64,000 bases of DNA from Thalassococcus sp. S3 (GCF_004216475.1 NZ_CP022303.1:3782001-3846000), one strand, 5' to 3'. Positions 9,488-19,281 are shown, numbered from the stretch's first letter. Numbers and translations: made by a program. Notes: generated by a model not told the origin, from the sequence alone.

Positions 9488-10144
9488 TTAGCGCAGATTG
9501 ACGCGCAGGACCGCCGCACTGGCGAAAGGAAGAAGGGCAATCGTTCCGGTGGTGATTCCGGCCAGAAAGAGAAGCGGCGTGGCCGTCTCCATGCCCGCCG
9601 CCCCGCGCCGCGCAGCCTCCGCGCCAAAGATCAAGGTCGGCACGTAAAGCGGCAAAACCAGAAGCGACAGCAAAAGCCCGCCCCGCTTCAACCCCACCGT
9701 GAGGGCCGCACCGAATGTTCCGATCACCGACAAGGCGGGCGTGCCAAGCGCCAGTGACATCATGAGCCACGGGTAAGCCGCCGGAGGCATATTCAGAAGA
9801 ACACCCAGGATCGGCGCGGCAAGGACCAATGGCAGCCCCGTCGTCAGCCAATGGGCCAGGGCCTTCATGCTCACGACCCCTTCAAGCGGCAGCGGAGCGG
9901 TGGCCAGAAGATCGAGCGAGCCGTCTTCCCAATCGAGGGCGAAGATCCGGTCCAGCGACAAAAGACAGGCCAGAAGTGCGCCCAGCCAGAGAACACCGGG
10001 TGCGATGGTTGCCAGCAAGCTCGATTGCGGGCCGACGCTGAAGGGCACAAGTACGGTGACAATCAGGAAAAAGGCCAGCGCGAGGCCAAAGCCACCGCCC
10101 GCACGAAGCGCCAGACGCAGATCGCGCGTGAGAAGCGCGATCAT
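9488..10144 (-). CDS. ccmB: Heme exporter protein CcmB
   Basis: This 218-residue protein with six predicted membrane helices begins [14 protein letters not shown], a standard CcmB N-terminus. Family segments present are the [18 protein letters not shown] block after helix 2 and [15 protein letters not shown]. It is the permease partner of CcmA in the cytochrome c maturation ABC complex. Its start overlaps the ccmA stop by 4 bases (ATGA). Confidence 0.95.
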   Translation of the reverse strand: MIALLTRDLRLALRAGGGFGLALAFFLIVTVLVPFSVGPQSSLLATIAPGVLWLGALLACLLSLDRIFALDWEDGSLDLLATAPLPLEGVVSMKALAHWLTTGLPLVLAAPILGVLLNMPPAAYPWLMMSLALGTPALSVIGTFGAALTVGLKRGGLLLSLLVLPLYVPTLIFGAEAARRGAAGMETATPLLFLAGITTGTIALLPFASAAVLRVNLR

Positions 10145-10752
10145 AAAAAAGCCTCGTCGGCATCGGCCAGAACGGGCTTTGCACGGAACGCGGTCAGCTC
10201 AAGCACCCGGGTTTCAAGGCCCAGGTCGATATGCGTGGCCATCAGCGCAGCCCCCCCTTCTTTGCGATGCATGTGGATTGCATCGGCAAAGAGGCTGACT
10301 GAATGAGCGTCCAGGGACACCGTAGGCTCATCCAGCACCCAGATCGGGCGGGCCGTGACCAGAAGACGCGACAGACCCAACCGGCGCTTTTGTCCGGCAG
10401 ACAGCGATCCGGCGGGCCGGTCGCGCAGCATCTGCAAGTCGAAGGCGTCAAGCGCCCGGTCGATATTGCTCGTTCCAAAGATCTGCGCCCAAAACCGCAG
10501 GTTCTCCTCGACCGTCAGTGTCGGCTTCAGGCCATCGGAGTGGCCGGCATAGGCAATCGCGTCCTCCGCGCCCTCGATCCGGCCCGTCACGGGCGGCTGC
10601 AATCCGGCCACAGTGCGCAAAAGCGTGGTCTTACCGATCCCGTTCGGCCCCCGCAGCACAAGGGCTTCGTTCTCGGCAAGCGTCAAACAGACGTCCTGAA
10701 GCACGGGGATCCCCCCGCGCGAGATGGTCAGATCGGTCACGCGCAGCATCAT
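10141..10752 (-). CDS. ccmA: Heme ABC exporter ATP-binding protein CcmA
   Basis: A 203-residue ABC ATPase shows Walker [10 protein letters not shown] at about 35-43, signature LSAGQKRR, Walker B IWVLDEPT and the H-loop MATHID. It powers the CcmAB complex that releases holo-CcmE from CcmC. Two adjacent Met codons (10752 and 10749) make the exact start uncertain by one residue. The gene is first of the ccmABCDG run and follows the Mth938-like gene by 41 bp on the same strand, so transcription may come from as far up as yajC. Confidence 0.95.
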   Translation of the reverse strand: MMLRVTDLTISRGGIPVLQDVCLTLAENEALVLRGPNGIGKTTLLRTVAGLQPPVTGRIEGAEDAIAYAGHSDGLKPTLTVEENLRFWAQIFGTSNIDRALDAFDLQMLRDRPAGSLSAGQKRRLGLSRLLVTARPIWVLDEPTVSLDAHSVSLFADAIHMHRKEGGAALMATHIDLGLETRVLELTAFRAKPVLADADEAFL

Positions 10753-10793
10753 GAGGTCGGCTTAATCGATTGACCGCGCTTGGGAAAGAGGGC

Positions 10794-11147
10794 TCAGACC
10801 GGAAGCATGGCCAGGGCGATCCGGCGCCCCTCGGACAAAAGGACATTATAGGTGCGCGCCGCGGCCGGGGAGTTCATGACTTCGACACCAAAGCCGGCCT
10901 CCTCCAGTCTTTGCCGGGTCTCGGAGGGCAGGTGCGCAATCTCTGCGCCCGTGCCGATAAACAAGACATCGACCTGACCAACGAAGGCCAGCAGCGCGTC
11001 GATGTCGTCATAGCCGCCCCAAGGCGTCGTGCCCGAGGGTCCGGTGAGTACCGGCCCTTCAACAACACCTCCACCGATCCGGAAAAATCCCGGGCCGTAG
11101 CCTTCGACCGGTTCGGCATCACTGTACGTGACCTCGTTGAGCCGCAT
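10794..11147 (-). CDS. Mth938-like (NDUFAF3-related) domain protein
   Basis: This is a 117-residue soluble protein reading MRLNEVTYSDAEPVEGYGPGFFRIGG. It contains the Mth938 Rossmann-like features VDVLFIGTGAEIAHLP and the C-terminal TYNVLLSEGRRIALAM. Homologues are small proteins of unclear function, related to the mitochondrial complex I assembly factor NDUFAF3. I chose ATG 11147 because the sequence before it (up to 11222) is not conserved in style. It sits between secF and ccmA in a conserved Rhodobacterales order. Confidence 0.88.
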   Translation of the reverse strand: MRLNEVTYSDAEPVEGYGPGFFRIGGGVVEGPVLTGPSGTTPWGGYDDIDALLAFVGQVDVLFIGTGAEIAHLPSETRQRLEEAGFGVEVMNSPAAARTYNVLLSEGRRIALAMLPV

Positions 11148-11290
11148 GCACACGCTCCCCTCGTTGGTTGATGACAGGATCTTTCCAACCCGCCACACCA
11201 TGCCTGGCAGGGTGACAGACATGGCTCACTTTATCAAATCAGCCCTGCGCGAGCGATTGCCCCTTCGGCGCTGCGAGACACGTGAACCGG

Positions 11291-12259
11291 TCAGGCATCA
11301 ATATTCGCGTATTGATTTCCCGCCGTGTTGTCCGGCTTTGACCAATCACGCTTCACGCCGAGGTACAGCAGGATCGCGGAAGCCACGAAAACCGATGAAT
11401 AGGTCCCGATAATCACCCCCCAGATCATCGCAAAGACGAACCCGCGGATCACATCGCCGCCCAGAACGAAAAGCGAGATGAGCGCCAACAGCGTTGTCAC
11501 CGACGTCATGATCGTCCGGCTGAGCGTCTCGTTGATCGAGATATTCAGGACCTCAGACAAAGGTTTTTTCTTATATTTCCGAAGGTTTTCACGCACACGG
11601 TCAAAGACGACAACCGTGTCGTTCAGGGAGTAACCGACAATGGTCAGAAGGGCCGCGATAATAGCCAGGTCAAAGCGGATCTGAAGCTCTGAGAAAATGC
11701 CGATGGTCAGGATGACGTCGTGGACCAATGCCGCAACCGCGCCCAGCGCGAACTGCCATTCGAAGCGCAGCCAGATATAGACCAGAACCGCCGCGATGGC
11801 CAAAAGCACCGCGATTGCTGCGGTCTGGATCAGTTCACCCGACACTTTCGGACCAACCGACTCCACCGCGTCAAACTCGATATCCGGCACCTCGGCCTGC
11901 AACGCCGCCCGCACATCGTTGATCATGGAAGAGGTCACCGCCTCTTCCCCTTCCTGTGCCTGGATCCGGATCATGGCGACGTTTTGCTCCGGCCCGAAGG
12001 TCGGGTCGAAGACTTCGGTGATCGACACGTCGCCGAGATTCAGCACATCAATGGCCGAGCGGTAGAGCCCCACATCCACGGGCTGCGCGCTTTCCGTCCG
12101 GATCGTCGTGCCCCCCCGGAAATCAATGCCATAGTTCAACCCCTGCAGCATGAAAGACACGAAAGCCAGAACCATCAGAAGCCCGGAAATGCCCAACCAC
12201 AGCTTCCAGCGGCCAAAGAAGTCGAAGGCGGTTTGCTTGGGAACCAGTCTCAGACGCAT
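11291..12259 (-). CDS. secF: Protein translocase subunit SecF
   Basis: This 322-residue membrane protein of the SecDF complex uses the proton gradient to pull secreted proteins through SecYEG. It shows the N-terminal helix, the GIDFRGGT motif at about 47-54, a periplasmic domain and five more helices, with the conserved transmembrane segments AIIAALLTIVGYSLNDTVVVFDR and LSRTIMTS visible in part. The ATG at 12259 is one base after the secD stop. Longer starts overlap secD. Confidence 0.96.
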   Translation of the reverse strand: MRLRLVPKQTAFDFFGRWKLWLGISGLLMVLAFVSFMLQGLNYGIDFRGGTTIRTESAQPVDVGLYRSAIDVLNLGDVSITEVFDPTFGPEQNVAMIRIQAQEGEEAVTSSMINDVRAALQAEVPDIEFDAVESVGPKVSGELIQTAAIAVLLAIAAVLVYIWLRFEWQFALGAVAALVHDVILTIGIFSELQIRFDLAIIAALLTIVGYSLNDTVVVFDRVRENLRKYKKKPLSEVLNISINETLSRTIMTSVTTLLALISLFVLGGDVIRGFVFAMIWGVIIGTYSSVFVASAILLYLGVKRDWSKPDNTAGNQYANIDA

Positions 12260-12260
12260 C

Positions 12261-13922
12261 CTAAACCTCGATCGTTTTGGGGCGGCGGCGTTCAAACCAC
12301 ATCACAATCATCAACCGGGTGACGAAGATCGCGGTAAAGACAGACGTCAAGATGCCCAGGCCCAGCGTGATGGCAAAGCCGCGAACCGGCCCGGACCCCA
12401 TCGCAAAGAGAATGACGGCAGTGATAAACGTGGTCACGTTGGCGTCCAGAATAGCGCTGAGCGCCTTTTCATAGCCAAGTTCAATCGCGCGGGCCGGACC
12501 CTTTGAGGTTTTTAACTCCTCGCGAATACGCTCGAAGATAAGCACGTTAGCGTCCACGGCCATACCCACGGTCAGGACGATCCCCGCAATTCCGGGCAAG
12601 GTCAATGTCGCACCGATCAGGCTAAGCAGCCCGAAGATCAGCGCGATGTTGAGGATCAGGGCGACGTTGGCGAAAAGACCGAAAAGCCCGTAGCTCAGCG
12701 CCATGAACACAAGGACGGCGGCAAATGCGACCAGAGTGGCGATGCGTCCCGCCTCGATGCTGTCCTGTCCCAACTCCGGCCCGATTGTCCGTTCTTCAAG
12801 AAACTCCAGACCGGCCGGCAGCGCACCTGCGCGCAGCAGAACCGCCAGATTGGTGCTCTCCTCGACCGAAAAGTTCCCGGTAATGATGCCCGAGCCGCCG
12901 GGAATATGCGATTGGATGACAGGGGCGCTGATCACCTCGTTGTCGAGAACAATCGCAAAAGGATTTCCGATGTTTTCGGCGGTATAGTCGCCAAACTTCC
13001 GCGCGCCTGTCGGATTGAAACGGAAGTTCACCGCAGGTCTGCCGTTCTGATCAAAGGACGGCTGCGCATCGACAAGCTCTTCTCCCGTCACCACCGGAGC
13101 GGTTTCGAGCGTGTAATAGACGCCCGGCTCGTCGATCGACGGGGCCAGCTTGTTCCCCGGACCGGGCGCGGCCCCGGGATCGGTGCCGCGACTGATAACC
13201 GGATTGAACGTAAGTTGCGCCGTCGTCCCGATAATTTCCTTCAGTTCCTCCGCGCTTCCGATGCCCGGAACCTGGATCAGGATCCGCTCTGCCCCCTGTC
13301 TCTGGATCGTGGGTTCGCGTGTTCCCACCTCGTCGATCCGGCGCCGAATGATCTCCAGCGCCTGCAGGACAGTCCGGTCATCCGAGGCCCGTCGCTCCTC
13401 CTCCGACAGGGTCACGATCAGCGTGTCGCCTTGCGCGCGCACCTCGATATCCGTCGCCCCCACGCCGGTCAGCGTCTGGATCGGACGGGCCAGGTCGCGC
13501 ACAACCTCCAGCGCGCGGGGCATGCCTGACGGCTCTCCGATACGGACGCGAAGTTCAGTGTTTTCAGAGGGTTGCAGGCGGATCGTGCCGATTGTCGCGC
13601 GTTCGGGTCGCAGCGCATCGCGCACCTCGGGCCACATGCCTTCCATCCGTGCCGCATACACCTCATCGACCTGCACTTCGGCCAGCAGGTGCGCCCCTCC
13701 CCTCAGGTCGAGGCCAAGATTGACCAGCGACGATGGCAACCATTCCGGCCAGGCATCCGCCGCCGCGCGCCGCTCCGGCGTTTCGCCCTGCAGCTCGATT
13801 TCCACCAGCGCATCGTTGTGCCCCTCGACGGTCGTGTAAAACCCGTTGGGCATCGCAAGCAGCAGGCCAGCCGCACAGGTCAGCCAGATCAGCACGCGTT
13901 TCCAGAGATCAATCTGAAGCAT
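12261..13922 (-). CDS. secD: Protein translocase subunit SecD
   Basis: This 553-residue SecD has the N-terminal helix LTCAAGLLLAMPNGF, the LGLDLRGGAHLL motif, the P1 periplasmic domain with RRIDEVGTREPTIQ and RILIQVPGI, and the C-terminal six-helix block containing GMAVDANVLIFERIREE. It works with SecF (one base downstream) and YajC (34 bp upstream), giving the classical yajC-secD-secF order on the minus strand. Confidence 0.97.
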   Translation of the reverse strand: MLQIDLWKRVLIWLTCAAGLLLAMPNGFYTTVEGHNDALVEIELQGETPERRAAADAWPEWLPSSLVNLGLDLRGGAHLLAEVQVDEVYAARMEGMWPEVRDALRPERATIGTIRLQPSENTELRVRIGEPSGMPRALEVVRDLARPIQTLTGVGATDIEVRAQGDTLIVTLSEEERRASDDRTVLQALEIIRRRIDEVGTREPTIQRQGAERILIQVPGIGSAEELKEIIGTTAQLTFNPVISRGTDPGAAPGPGNKLAPSIDEPGVYYTLETAPVVTGEELVDAQPSFDQNGRPAVNFRFNPTGARKFGDYTAENIGNPFAIVLDNEVISAPVIQSHIPGGSGIITGNFSVEESTNLAVLLRAGALPAGLEFLEERTIGPELGQDSIEAGRIATLVAFAAVLVFMALSYGLFGLFANVALILNIALIFGLLSLIGATLTLPGIAGIVLTVGMAVDANVLIFERIREELKTSKGPARAIELGYEKALSAILDANVTTFITAVILFAMGSGPVRGFAITLGLGILTSVFTAIFVTRLMIVMWFERRRPKTIEV

Positions 13923-13956
13923 TCCCCTCGCCTTTTCAGAGGGTTAGAGGGAGAGC

Positions 13957-14244
13957 CTACTTCGCCGGCTCGGTCTTTGAAATCACCTGGGCAATGGTCG
14001 ATTTCACCACCCGGACCTTCACGTTGTCGGCCAGCTCAACCTCGATCTCGTTGTCTTCCTTGACTTTCGAGACCTTGCCGATCAGCCCGCCTTGCGTGAC
14101 CACCTGGTCCCCGCGCCGCAGCGCTTCGACCATGGCCTGATGTTCCTTGACCTTCTTTTGCTGCGGACGGATCAGCAGGAAATACATGATCGCGAAAATC
14201 AGGATAAGCGGGAGAAACTGGGCGAGCGCGCTGCCACCGTCCAT
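13957..14244 (-). CDS. yajC: Preprotein translocase subunit YajC
   Basis: A 95-residue protein starts MDGGSALAQFLP (ATG 14244). It has one membrane helix (about residues 8-27, ending LLIRPQQKK) followed by a small cytoplasmic beta domain with RRGDQVVTQGGLIGKV, which is diagnostic of YajC. It associates with SecDF. The upstream in-frame extension to 14550 is not conserved-looking and crosses a repeat region, so I reject it. Confidence 0.95.
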   Translation of the reverse strand: MDGGSALAQFLPLILIFAIMYFLLIRPQQKKVKEHQAMVEALRRGDQVVTQGGLIGKVSKVKEDNEIEVELADNVKVRVVKSTIAQVISKTEPAK

Positions 14245-14342
14245 GTGGAACCTCTTGTCTGGGGGCGGGCCGGACCCGCGAATTTTGGCGGAACCTATGC
14301 GTTGAAGCCCCGCTTTGCAAGGCGCGGAAGGGGCCGGAGTTC

Positions 14343-14432
14343 GGGGAATTCGTACGTGATTTCGTACCAACCCAACCCAAGCTGCGAGGGGGCCGAAAGG
14401 GCCCTTTGGGGAATTCGTACCGGATTTCGTAC
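14343..14432. repeat. Pair of 25-bp direct repeats with GTAC palindromes
   Basis: GGGGAATTCGTAC starts both copies (14343-14367 and 14408-14432). The remainder reads GTGATTTCGTAC or CGGATTTCGTAC, giving 23 of 25 identical bases and a centre spacing of 65 bp, about six helix turns. They lie in the 280 bp between divergent yajC and the pentapeptide gene. Tandem operator sites are a reasonable reading. Confidence 0.6.
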
Positions 14433-14524
14433 GATTTGAGGAAATTCTTAACGTTTGAAGGGTAACCGTCTTGGCAGTGACGCGATTGGGCGTCATGTTG
14501 AGCGTGACGTAAACGTTTATCAGT

Positions 14525-15856
14525 GTGTTTGATTTGACGAGTCTGCCCATCCCGCCAGATCTCCTTTGGGGAGCGATGACATTTTACACAGTCGCTTTTT
14601 TGACCGCGATAGGTTGGGGTTGGTTGTTTCCTTCCGGCATCGGCGGGGTAGAGCCGCTGGGAAAGATCAGGGAAGGTTTAGGGCTGCGCAAACTGAACTC
14701 AGGCTTATTTCTGCTCTGTGTTCTAATGTGGTCGCTGGTCTTCCTGCTCCTCATCTTTGGTCTCATTTTAGTGATCTGGCAGATCATCTGGGGCGCCAAT
14801 CCCCTGTACCAGAATGAGATTTGGGACTGGCGTTTCTTAATCGCGAAGCTCGCTGCACTTACAGCAACACTTGGTGCGGTTGTTGCTCTGCCTTTCACGC
14901 TGGTCCGTTTGGCCATATCGCGCCAGCAGACCCGACATGCGGAGGAAGTGCTTTTTCATGATAAGATCACATCAGCAACTCGTGATTTACACGCGCGCAG
15001 ACAAGCGACCAAACAGGCCGACACCGCGGATGTCTCCGACACTTGGGAAGATGACATTGTACGCCGCAGCATTGCGGCGGGGACGTTAGGCAGACTGCTC
15101 GAACAATCCCCGGAAAACAGAGACGACATAATATCCATGCTTTGCCTCTACGTCCAAGAATTATCCAAGTGGACACAAAACTCTGAACTTCCGAGTAATA
15201 TCAATTCAAGTTCTTTGAAGGACTGGAAGGCGCAACTTCGAAGCGCACGCAGAGACCTCGAGAAGGCATTGCAGGTAGTGGGTCAGGCCTTTCAACTCAA
15301 CGAAATCATTCTAAGCACACCTCGGATCGACTTGCGCCATGCAAATTTGCAGGCGATGGACCTCAACAAAACCAACTTTTCAAACAGTTTCTTGCAGCAC
15401 GCCAACATGCGAGGCGCGGAAATGCGGAAGGTAAACCTCCAAAGCACAAACTTAAACTCAGCTAAAATGGATGCAGCGTTTCTACGTGAGGCGAACTTAA
15501 AGGAAGCTCATCTTCATAACACCAGTTTAGTAAATGCTTTTTTGCGCAAGGCCTATCTGGGAGAAGCCGACTTGGATGGCGTTGATATGAGATTTAGTGA
15601 TCTGAAATACTGTAGAATGGATCGCGCTAGACTTCGCTTTGTCGACCTATCCAATGCGCTGAATCTTAGACAAACTCAACTCAATAGCTGCTATGGTGTA
15701 AGGTCGGGATACGGCACGGTCATACTGCCCAGCCACTTGAAGCCCCCAGCCCATTGGCATGAAGCTGGCCAAGCTTCCGAAGGGCATCAAAATCTGAGGG
15801 ATAGGTTCGACCGCGCGTATCGGGCATGGGTTCAGAGACGATCTGCGCAAAGTTGA
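14525..15856 (+). CDS. Membrane-anchored pentapeptide-repeat protein
   Basis: This is a 443-residue protein. The N-terminal third has three hydrophobic helices (about residues 17-37, 60-85 and 100-125). A charged helical middle follows, then about 25 A(D/N)LXX-type pentapeptide units from about residue 260 to 385, for example LRHANLQAMDLNKTNF and LREANLKEAHLH. Such repeats form a right-handed quadrilateral beta helix, and their roles are mostly unknown. Base composition is less GC-rich than in the neighbours, and the gene sits alone between yajC and serS, so it looks acquired. The start is uncertain: GTG 14525 has no clear ribosome site, and ATG 14576 is an alternative that keeps the first helix. 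Confidence 0.8.
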   Translation: MFDLTSLPIPPDLLWGAMTFYTVAFLTAIGWGWLFPSGIGGVEPLGKIREGLGLRKLNSGLFLLCVLMWSLVFLLLIFGLILVIWQIIWGANPLYQNEIWDWRFLIAKLAALTATLGAVVALPFTLVRLAISRQQTRHAEEVLFHDKITSATRDLHARRQATKQADTADVSDTWEDDIVRRSIAAGTLGRLLEQSPENRDDIISMLCLYVQELSKWTQNSELPSNINSSSLKDWKAQLRSARRDLEKALQVVGQAFQLNEIILSTPRIDLRHANLQAMDLNKTNFSNSFLQHANMRGAEMRKVNLQSTNLNSAKMDAAFLREANLKEAHLHNTSLVNAFLRKAYLGEADLDGVDMRFSDLKYCRMDRARLRFVDLSNALNLRQTQLNSCYGVRSGYGTVILPSHLKPPAHWHEAGQASEGHQNLRDRFDRAYRAWVQRRSAQS

Positions 15857-15930
15857 ACAGGTAGGGTACACCTTGCACATTGCATTGGGCATAAGGCCTG
15901 CACGACGACTCAAACACAAGGACCAGACCC

Positions 15931-17223
15931 ATGCATGATATCCGTGCCATCCGCGAGAACCCCGCCGCATTCGATGCGGCGTTGTCGCGTCGGGGGGAGG
16001 ATGGGGTCTCGTCCGATTTGCTAAGCCTCGACGAGGCGCGGCGGGCCAAGATCCTCGCTGCCGAGACGGCGCAGGCGGAGCAGAACAAGGCCTCCAAGGA
16101 GGTGGGTGCGGCCAAAGCCAAGGGCGATGACGCGGAATTCGAGCGGCTGCGCGCGCTCGTGGCGGAAAAGAAGGCCGAGGTGGCGGCGATGCAGGCCGAT
16201 GCAAAGGCGCTGGACGCCAAGCTCACCGACCGGCTTGCGCGGATCGCCAACCTTCCCGCCGAAGACGTGCCGCAAGGGACGGATGAGGCGGGCAATGTGG
16301 AGGTGAACCGCTGGGGCAATCCGCGCAACTTCGACTTCGACCCCAAGGAGCATTTCGAGATCGGCGGTGTCGCGGCCTCGATGGATTTCGAGATGGCTGC
16401 GAAGATCTCCGGCAGCCGCTTTGTCGTGCTCAAAGGGGCCGTGGCGCGGATCCACCGGGCGCTCGCGCAATTCATGATCGACACGCATGTGGACGAAAAC
16501 GGACTGACCGAAATGGCCACCCCCGTTCTGGTGCGCGACGAGGCGATGTACGGCACCGACAAGCTGCCGAAATTCGGCGAGGACAGCTATCAGACCACCA
16601 ATGGCTGGTGGCTGATCCCGACCTCCGAGGTGTCGCTGACCTATTCGGTGGCGGGCGAGGTGCTGGACGCCGCCGCCCTGCCGATCCGGATGACGGCGCA
16701 CACGCTCTGCTTCCGCTCGGAGGCGGGAAGTGCCGGCAAGGACACGGCGGGGATGCTGCGCCAGCATCAGTTCGAGAAGGTGGAGATGGTCTCGATCACC
16801 CATCCCGACGAGAGCGAGGCGGAGCAGAAGCGGATGCTGCGCTGCGCCGAGGATCTGCTGGAGCGGCTGGGCCTGCCGTTCCGCACGGTGGTCCTGTGCA
16901 CCGGCGACATGGGGTTCGGCGCGCGGCGGACCTATGATATCGAGGCGTGGCTGCCGGGGCAGAACACGTATCGGGAGATCTCGTCGGTCTCGACCACGGG
17001 CGATTTCCAGGCGCGGCGCATGAATGCGCGCTTCCGGCCCGAAGGCGGCGGAAAGCCGGACTTCGTGCATACGCTGAACGGCTCGGGCCTGGCGGTCGGG
17101 CGCTGCCTGATCGCGGTGCTGGAGAACGGGCAGCAGGCGGATGGCTCGGTGGTCTTGCCCGATGTGCTCAGGCCCTATCTGGGCGGCAAGGGAACGCTGA
17201 GCGCCCAAGGCGCGTTGGTCTGA
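15931..17223 (+). CDS. serS: Seryl-tRNA synthetase
   Basis: This 430-residue class II aminoacyl-tRNA synthetase charges tRNA-Ser (and tRNA-Sec where present). The N-terminal antiparallel coiled coil (about residues 30-100, rich in Ala/Glu/Lys) binds the tRNA long arm. The catalytic core carries motif 2 around [20 protein letters not shown] and motif 3 around [17 protein letters not shown]. The length is normal. The ATG at 15931 follows AAGGA at 15918-15922. Confidence 0.97.
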   Translation: MHDIRAIRENPAAFDAALSRRGEDGVSSDLLSLDEARRAKILAAETAQAEQNKASKEVGAAKAKGDDAEFERLRALVAEKKAEVAAMQADAKALDAKLTDRLARIANLPAEDVPQGTDEAGNVEVNRWGNPRNFDFDPKEHFEIGGVAASMDFEMAAKISGSRFVVLKGAVARIHRALAQFMIDTHVDENGLTEMATPVLVRDEAMYGTDKLPKFGEDSYQTTNGWWLIPTSEVSLTYSVAGEVLDAAALPIRMTAHTLCFRSEAGSAGKDTAGMLRQHQFEKVEMVSITHPDESEAEQKRMLRCAEDLLERLGLPFRTVVLCTGDMGFGARRTYDIEAWLPGQNTYREISSVSTTGDFQARRMNARFRPEGGGKPDFVHTLNGSGLAVGRCLIAVLENGQQADGSVVLPDVLRPYLGGKGTLSAQGALV

Positions 17224-17246
17224 CCGCGGACTAGGGAGGAACGGAT

Positions 17247-17960
17247 ATGCAGCAGACGTCCTGGGCGGTGGCAGTGCTGGTGGCGGCGATCGCCTTTGGC
17301 GCGTCAAGCTGGATCGTGCCGGATTTCGGCGGGTTCGAGGCGGACCAGTTCCCGGTGCCGCAGAACGATCCGCCGGTGCAGCCTGCAGGCTATGCCTTTG
17401 CCATCTGGGCGCTGATCTATGTCTGGCTTCTGATATCGGCGGGATTCGGGCTGATCTCCCGCCGGGAGGCGCCGGACTGGGCGGAGATGCGGCCCGCCCT
17501 GGTTCTGAGCCTTGCCGTGGGCGCCACATGGCTGCCGGTGGCCAACGTAAGCCCGCTGGCGGCGGCGGTGCTGATCTGGGTGATGCTGCTGGCCGCGCTG
17601 GCCGCCCTGTTCCGCGCGCCCCTTCTGGACCGCTGGTACGCACGCGCGCCACTGGGCGTCTATGCGGGCTGGCTGAGTGCGGCGAGTTTCGTAGCACTCG
17701 GTCTGGTCTTTGCGGGCTACGGGCTGATGGGAGAGGTCCGCGCGGCGATCCTGTTCCTGATCCTGGCGATTATCATGGCGGGCACAATTCAGGTGCTGCT
17801 GGAGGGCGTGCCGGAATACGGGATCACCGTGGTCTGGGCGCTGGTGGCGGTCGCGCTGGCCAATATCGGAGGGCCGGGCCTGGTCTTTGTGCTGGCAGTT
17901 ACCGGATCCATCATCATGGGGCTGCTGGCGCTCAGGGCGTGGAGCCTGCCGCGGGCCTGA
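17247..17960 (+). CDS. Polytopic membrane protein, TspO/MBR-like
   Basis: This is a 237-residue protein with about seven hydrophobic helices and a ribosome site AGGGAGGA just before ATG 17247. The conserved-looking segment QPAGYAFAIWALIYVWLL and further Trp-bearing helices resemble tryptophan-rich sensory (TspO/MBR) or related membrane proteins, but the five-helix TspO core is extended here. I would not assign a ligand. It follows serS by 23 bp and may share its transcript. Confidence 0.65.
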   Translation: MQQTSWAVAVLVAAIAFGASSWIVPDFGGFEADQFPVPQNDPPVQPAGYAFAIWALIYVWLLISAGFGLISRREAPDWAEMRPALVLSLAVGATWLPVANVSPLAAAVLIWVMLLAALAALFRAPLLDRWYARAPLGVYAGWLSAASFVALGLVFAGYGLMGEVRAAILFLILAIIMAGTIQVLLEGVPEYGITVVWALVAVALANIGGPGLVFVLAVTGSIIMGLLALRAWSLPRA

Positions 17961-18492
17961 CCTGGCAGCGGCGCGCCCTGGTTGGGCTGACGGATCTTTT
18001 TTCCGTATTTTTATCGAGAAGAAGCAGGGGGGTTTGCTTCCGCGCGGGCCGTGCGCTTTGCGGAAGCTACCGTTTGAGGGCGCGCGGAAACCCGCTTGGG
18101 GGGACGGGGTGATGCTTGTTTCCTGCAAAAGGACGGGAGAAGACTGGGCAACCCCCGCAGGGCGGAGCGTCGCACCGCTGGGGATCCGGTATCCGCAGGC
18201 GCTGTTTTGGCTGTCGTCACTACGCGCTTGAGGCTGACGTTGTTGAATAAGTTCTGGATGCCCACGGACATCCTTACTGGTTGACCCCGATCTGACTGGT
18301 GAAGGAGACCCGTTCCCAACGGCAAAGCGCGGGGCGATGCCCTGTCCCCGACAGCCATTGCCAGCACCATCCGGTTCAGAAAGACGCCCGGATCGACAGC
18401 GATGTCCCACCGGGCCGCGAGATCAGGACCAAACCCGCGCGGAATGGCGCGGGAGGTCCCAACCCCATCCATCATCCGAAAGGACAGCCCAT
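17961..18492. other. 532-bp intergenic stretch without a convincing gene
   Basis: It holds a 26-bp motif also found at 29604 and (with changes) at 41375, then GC-rich sequence. On the minus strand at 18011-18475 there is an open frame whose middle (GIQNLFNNVSLKRVV) hints at an old coding remnant, but I cannot assign it. No tRNA-like fold is seen. Confidence 0.5.
17999..18024 (+). repeat. 26-bp intergenic motif, copy 1
   Basis: TTTTCCGTATTTTTATCG followed by AGAAGAAG, 38 bp after the stop of the membrane-protein gene. An exact inverted copy is at 29604-29629 and a 21/23 match at 41375-41397. All three are outside genes. Confidence 0.7.
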
Positions 18493-19227
18493 ATGGCTTT
18501 TGACATCACCAAGACCGTTGCCCTGATCACTGGCGCAAATCGTGGCATTGGCCGGGCGATTGCCGAAGGTCTGCTGAAGGCCGGGGCAAAGAAGGTTTAT
18601 GCGGCCGTGCGCCGCGAAGCCTCCGCCGATGAGTTGATTGCGACTTATGGCGACCGTGTCGTGGCGATCCCGTTTGATCTGTCCGATGAAGAGGCTGCGG
18701 GACGCGCGGCCAAGGCGGCAGGTGACGTGACCCTGCTGGTGTCCAATGCCGGCATCGTGGAGCCAGCGGGCCCTTCGGATGAGACGATGCTGACCGGGCT
18801 GAAAAATCAGATCGAGGCGAACCTCTATCCGGTTGTGCGTCTGGCACTGGCCTTTGGTCCCGTACTCAAGGCCAATGGGGGTGGGGCATTCGTGCAAATG
18901 AACTCGGTGGCGTCGCTGACGAATTTCCTGCCGTTCACGGGCTATTCCGCGTCGAAGGCGGCGGCGTTCTCCTTCACGCAGGCCCTGCGTCAGGACTGGG
19001 ACGAGCAAGGCACACAGGTGATCAGCGTGATTGCCGGGCCGATCAAGACGGACATGGCGGATGCCGCGGGCGTAGGAGATGACGCGCCGCCCGCAAGCGT
19101 CGTCTTTGACGGCATTCAAGCCGCTTTGAAATCGGGGGATTTCTTTGTCTATCCCGATGAAGTGGCGCAGGGCGTGGGCGAAGCCTATGCCCCGTTTGCG
19201 CGGGCCGTGATGGACATCAGCGCGTGA
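18493..19227 (+). CDS. SDR-family oxidoreductase
   Basis: This is a 244-residue classical short-chain dehydrogenase: TGANRGIGRAIAEGLL (cofactor glycines near 14-20), SNAG after strand 4, NSVAS with the catalytic Ser, and GYSASKAAAFSF with Tyr and Lys. The substrate is unknown. The ATG at 18493 matches the family start; an upstream open extension is intergenic. It converges on the desaturase gene with a strong hairpin between them. Confidence 0.92.
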   Translation: MAFDITKTVALITGANRGIGRAIAEGLLKAGAKKVYAAVRREASADELIATYGDRVVAIPFDLSDEEAAGRAAKAAGDVTLLVSNAGIVEPAGPSDETMLTGLKNQIEANLYPVVRLALAFGPVLKANGGGAFVQMNSVASLTNFLPFTGYSASKAAAFSFTQALRQDWDEQGTQVISVIAGPIKTDMADAAGVGDDAPPASVVFDGIQAALKSGDFFVYPDEVAQGVGEAYAPFARAVMDISA

Positions 19228-19281
19228 AGGCAAGCGTGGGCATATCCGGTGCTGGCGATGCGACAAGTCCCTAAGAGAGGG

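Noticed and set aside
16021..17697. Open frame of 558 codons opposite serS
   Set aside because: Shadow of serS; Arg/Pro/His-rich without structure.
18011..18475. Minus-strand frame with a segment that hints at a transposase or other remnant
   Set aside because: Only a few residues look familiar, and I could not place them in a family, so I do not call an insertion sequence.
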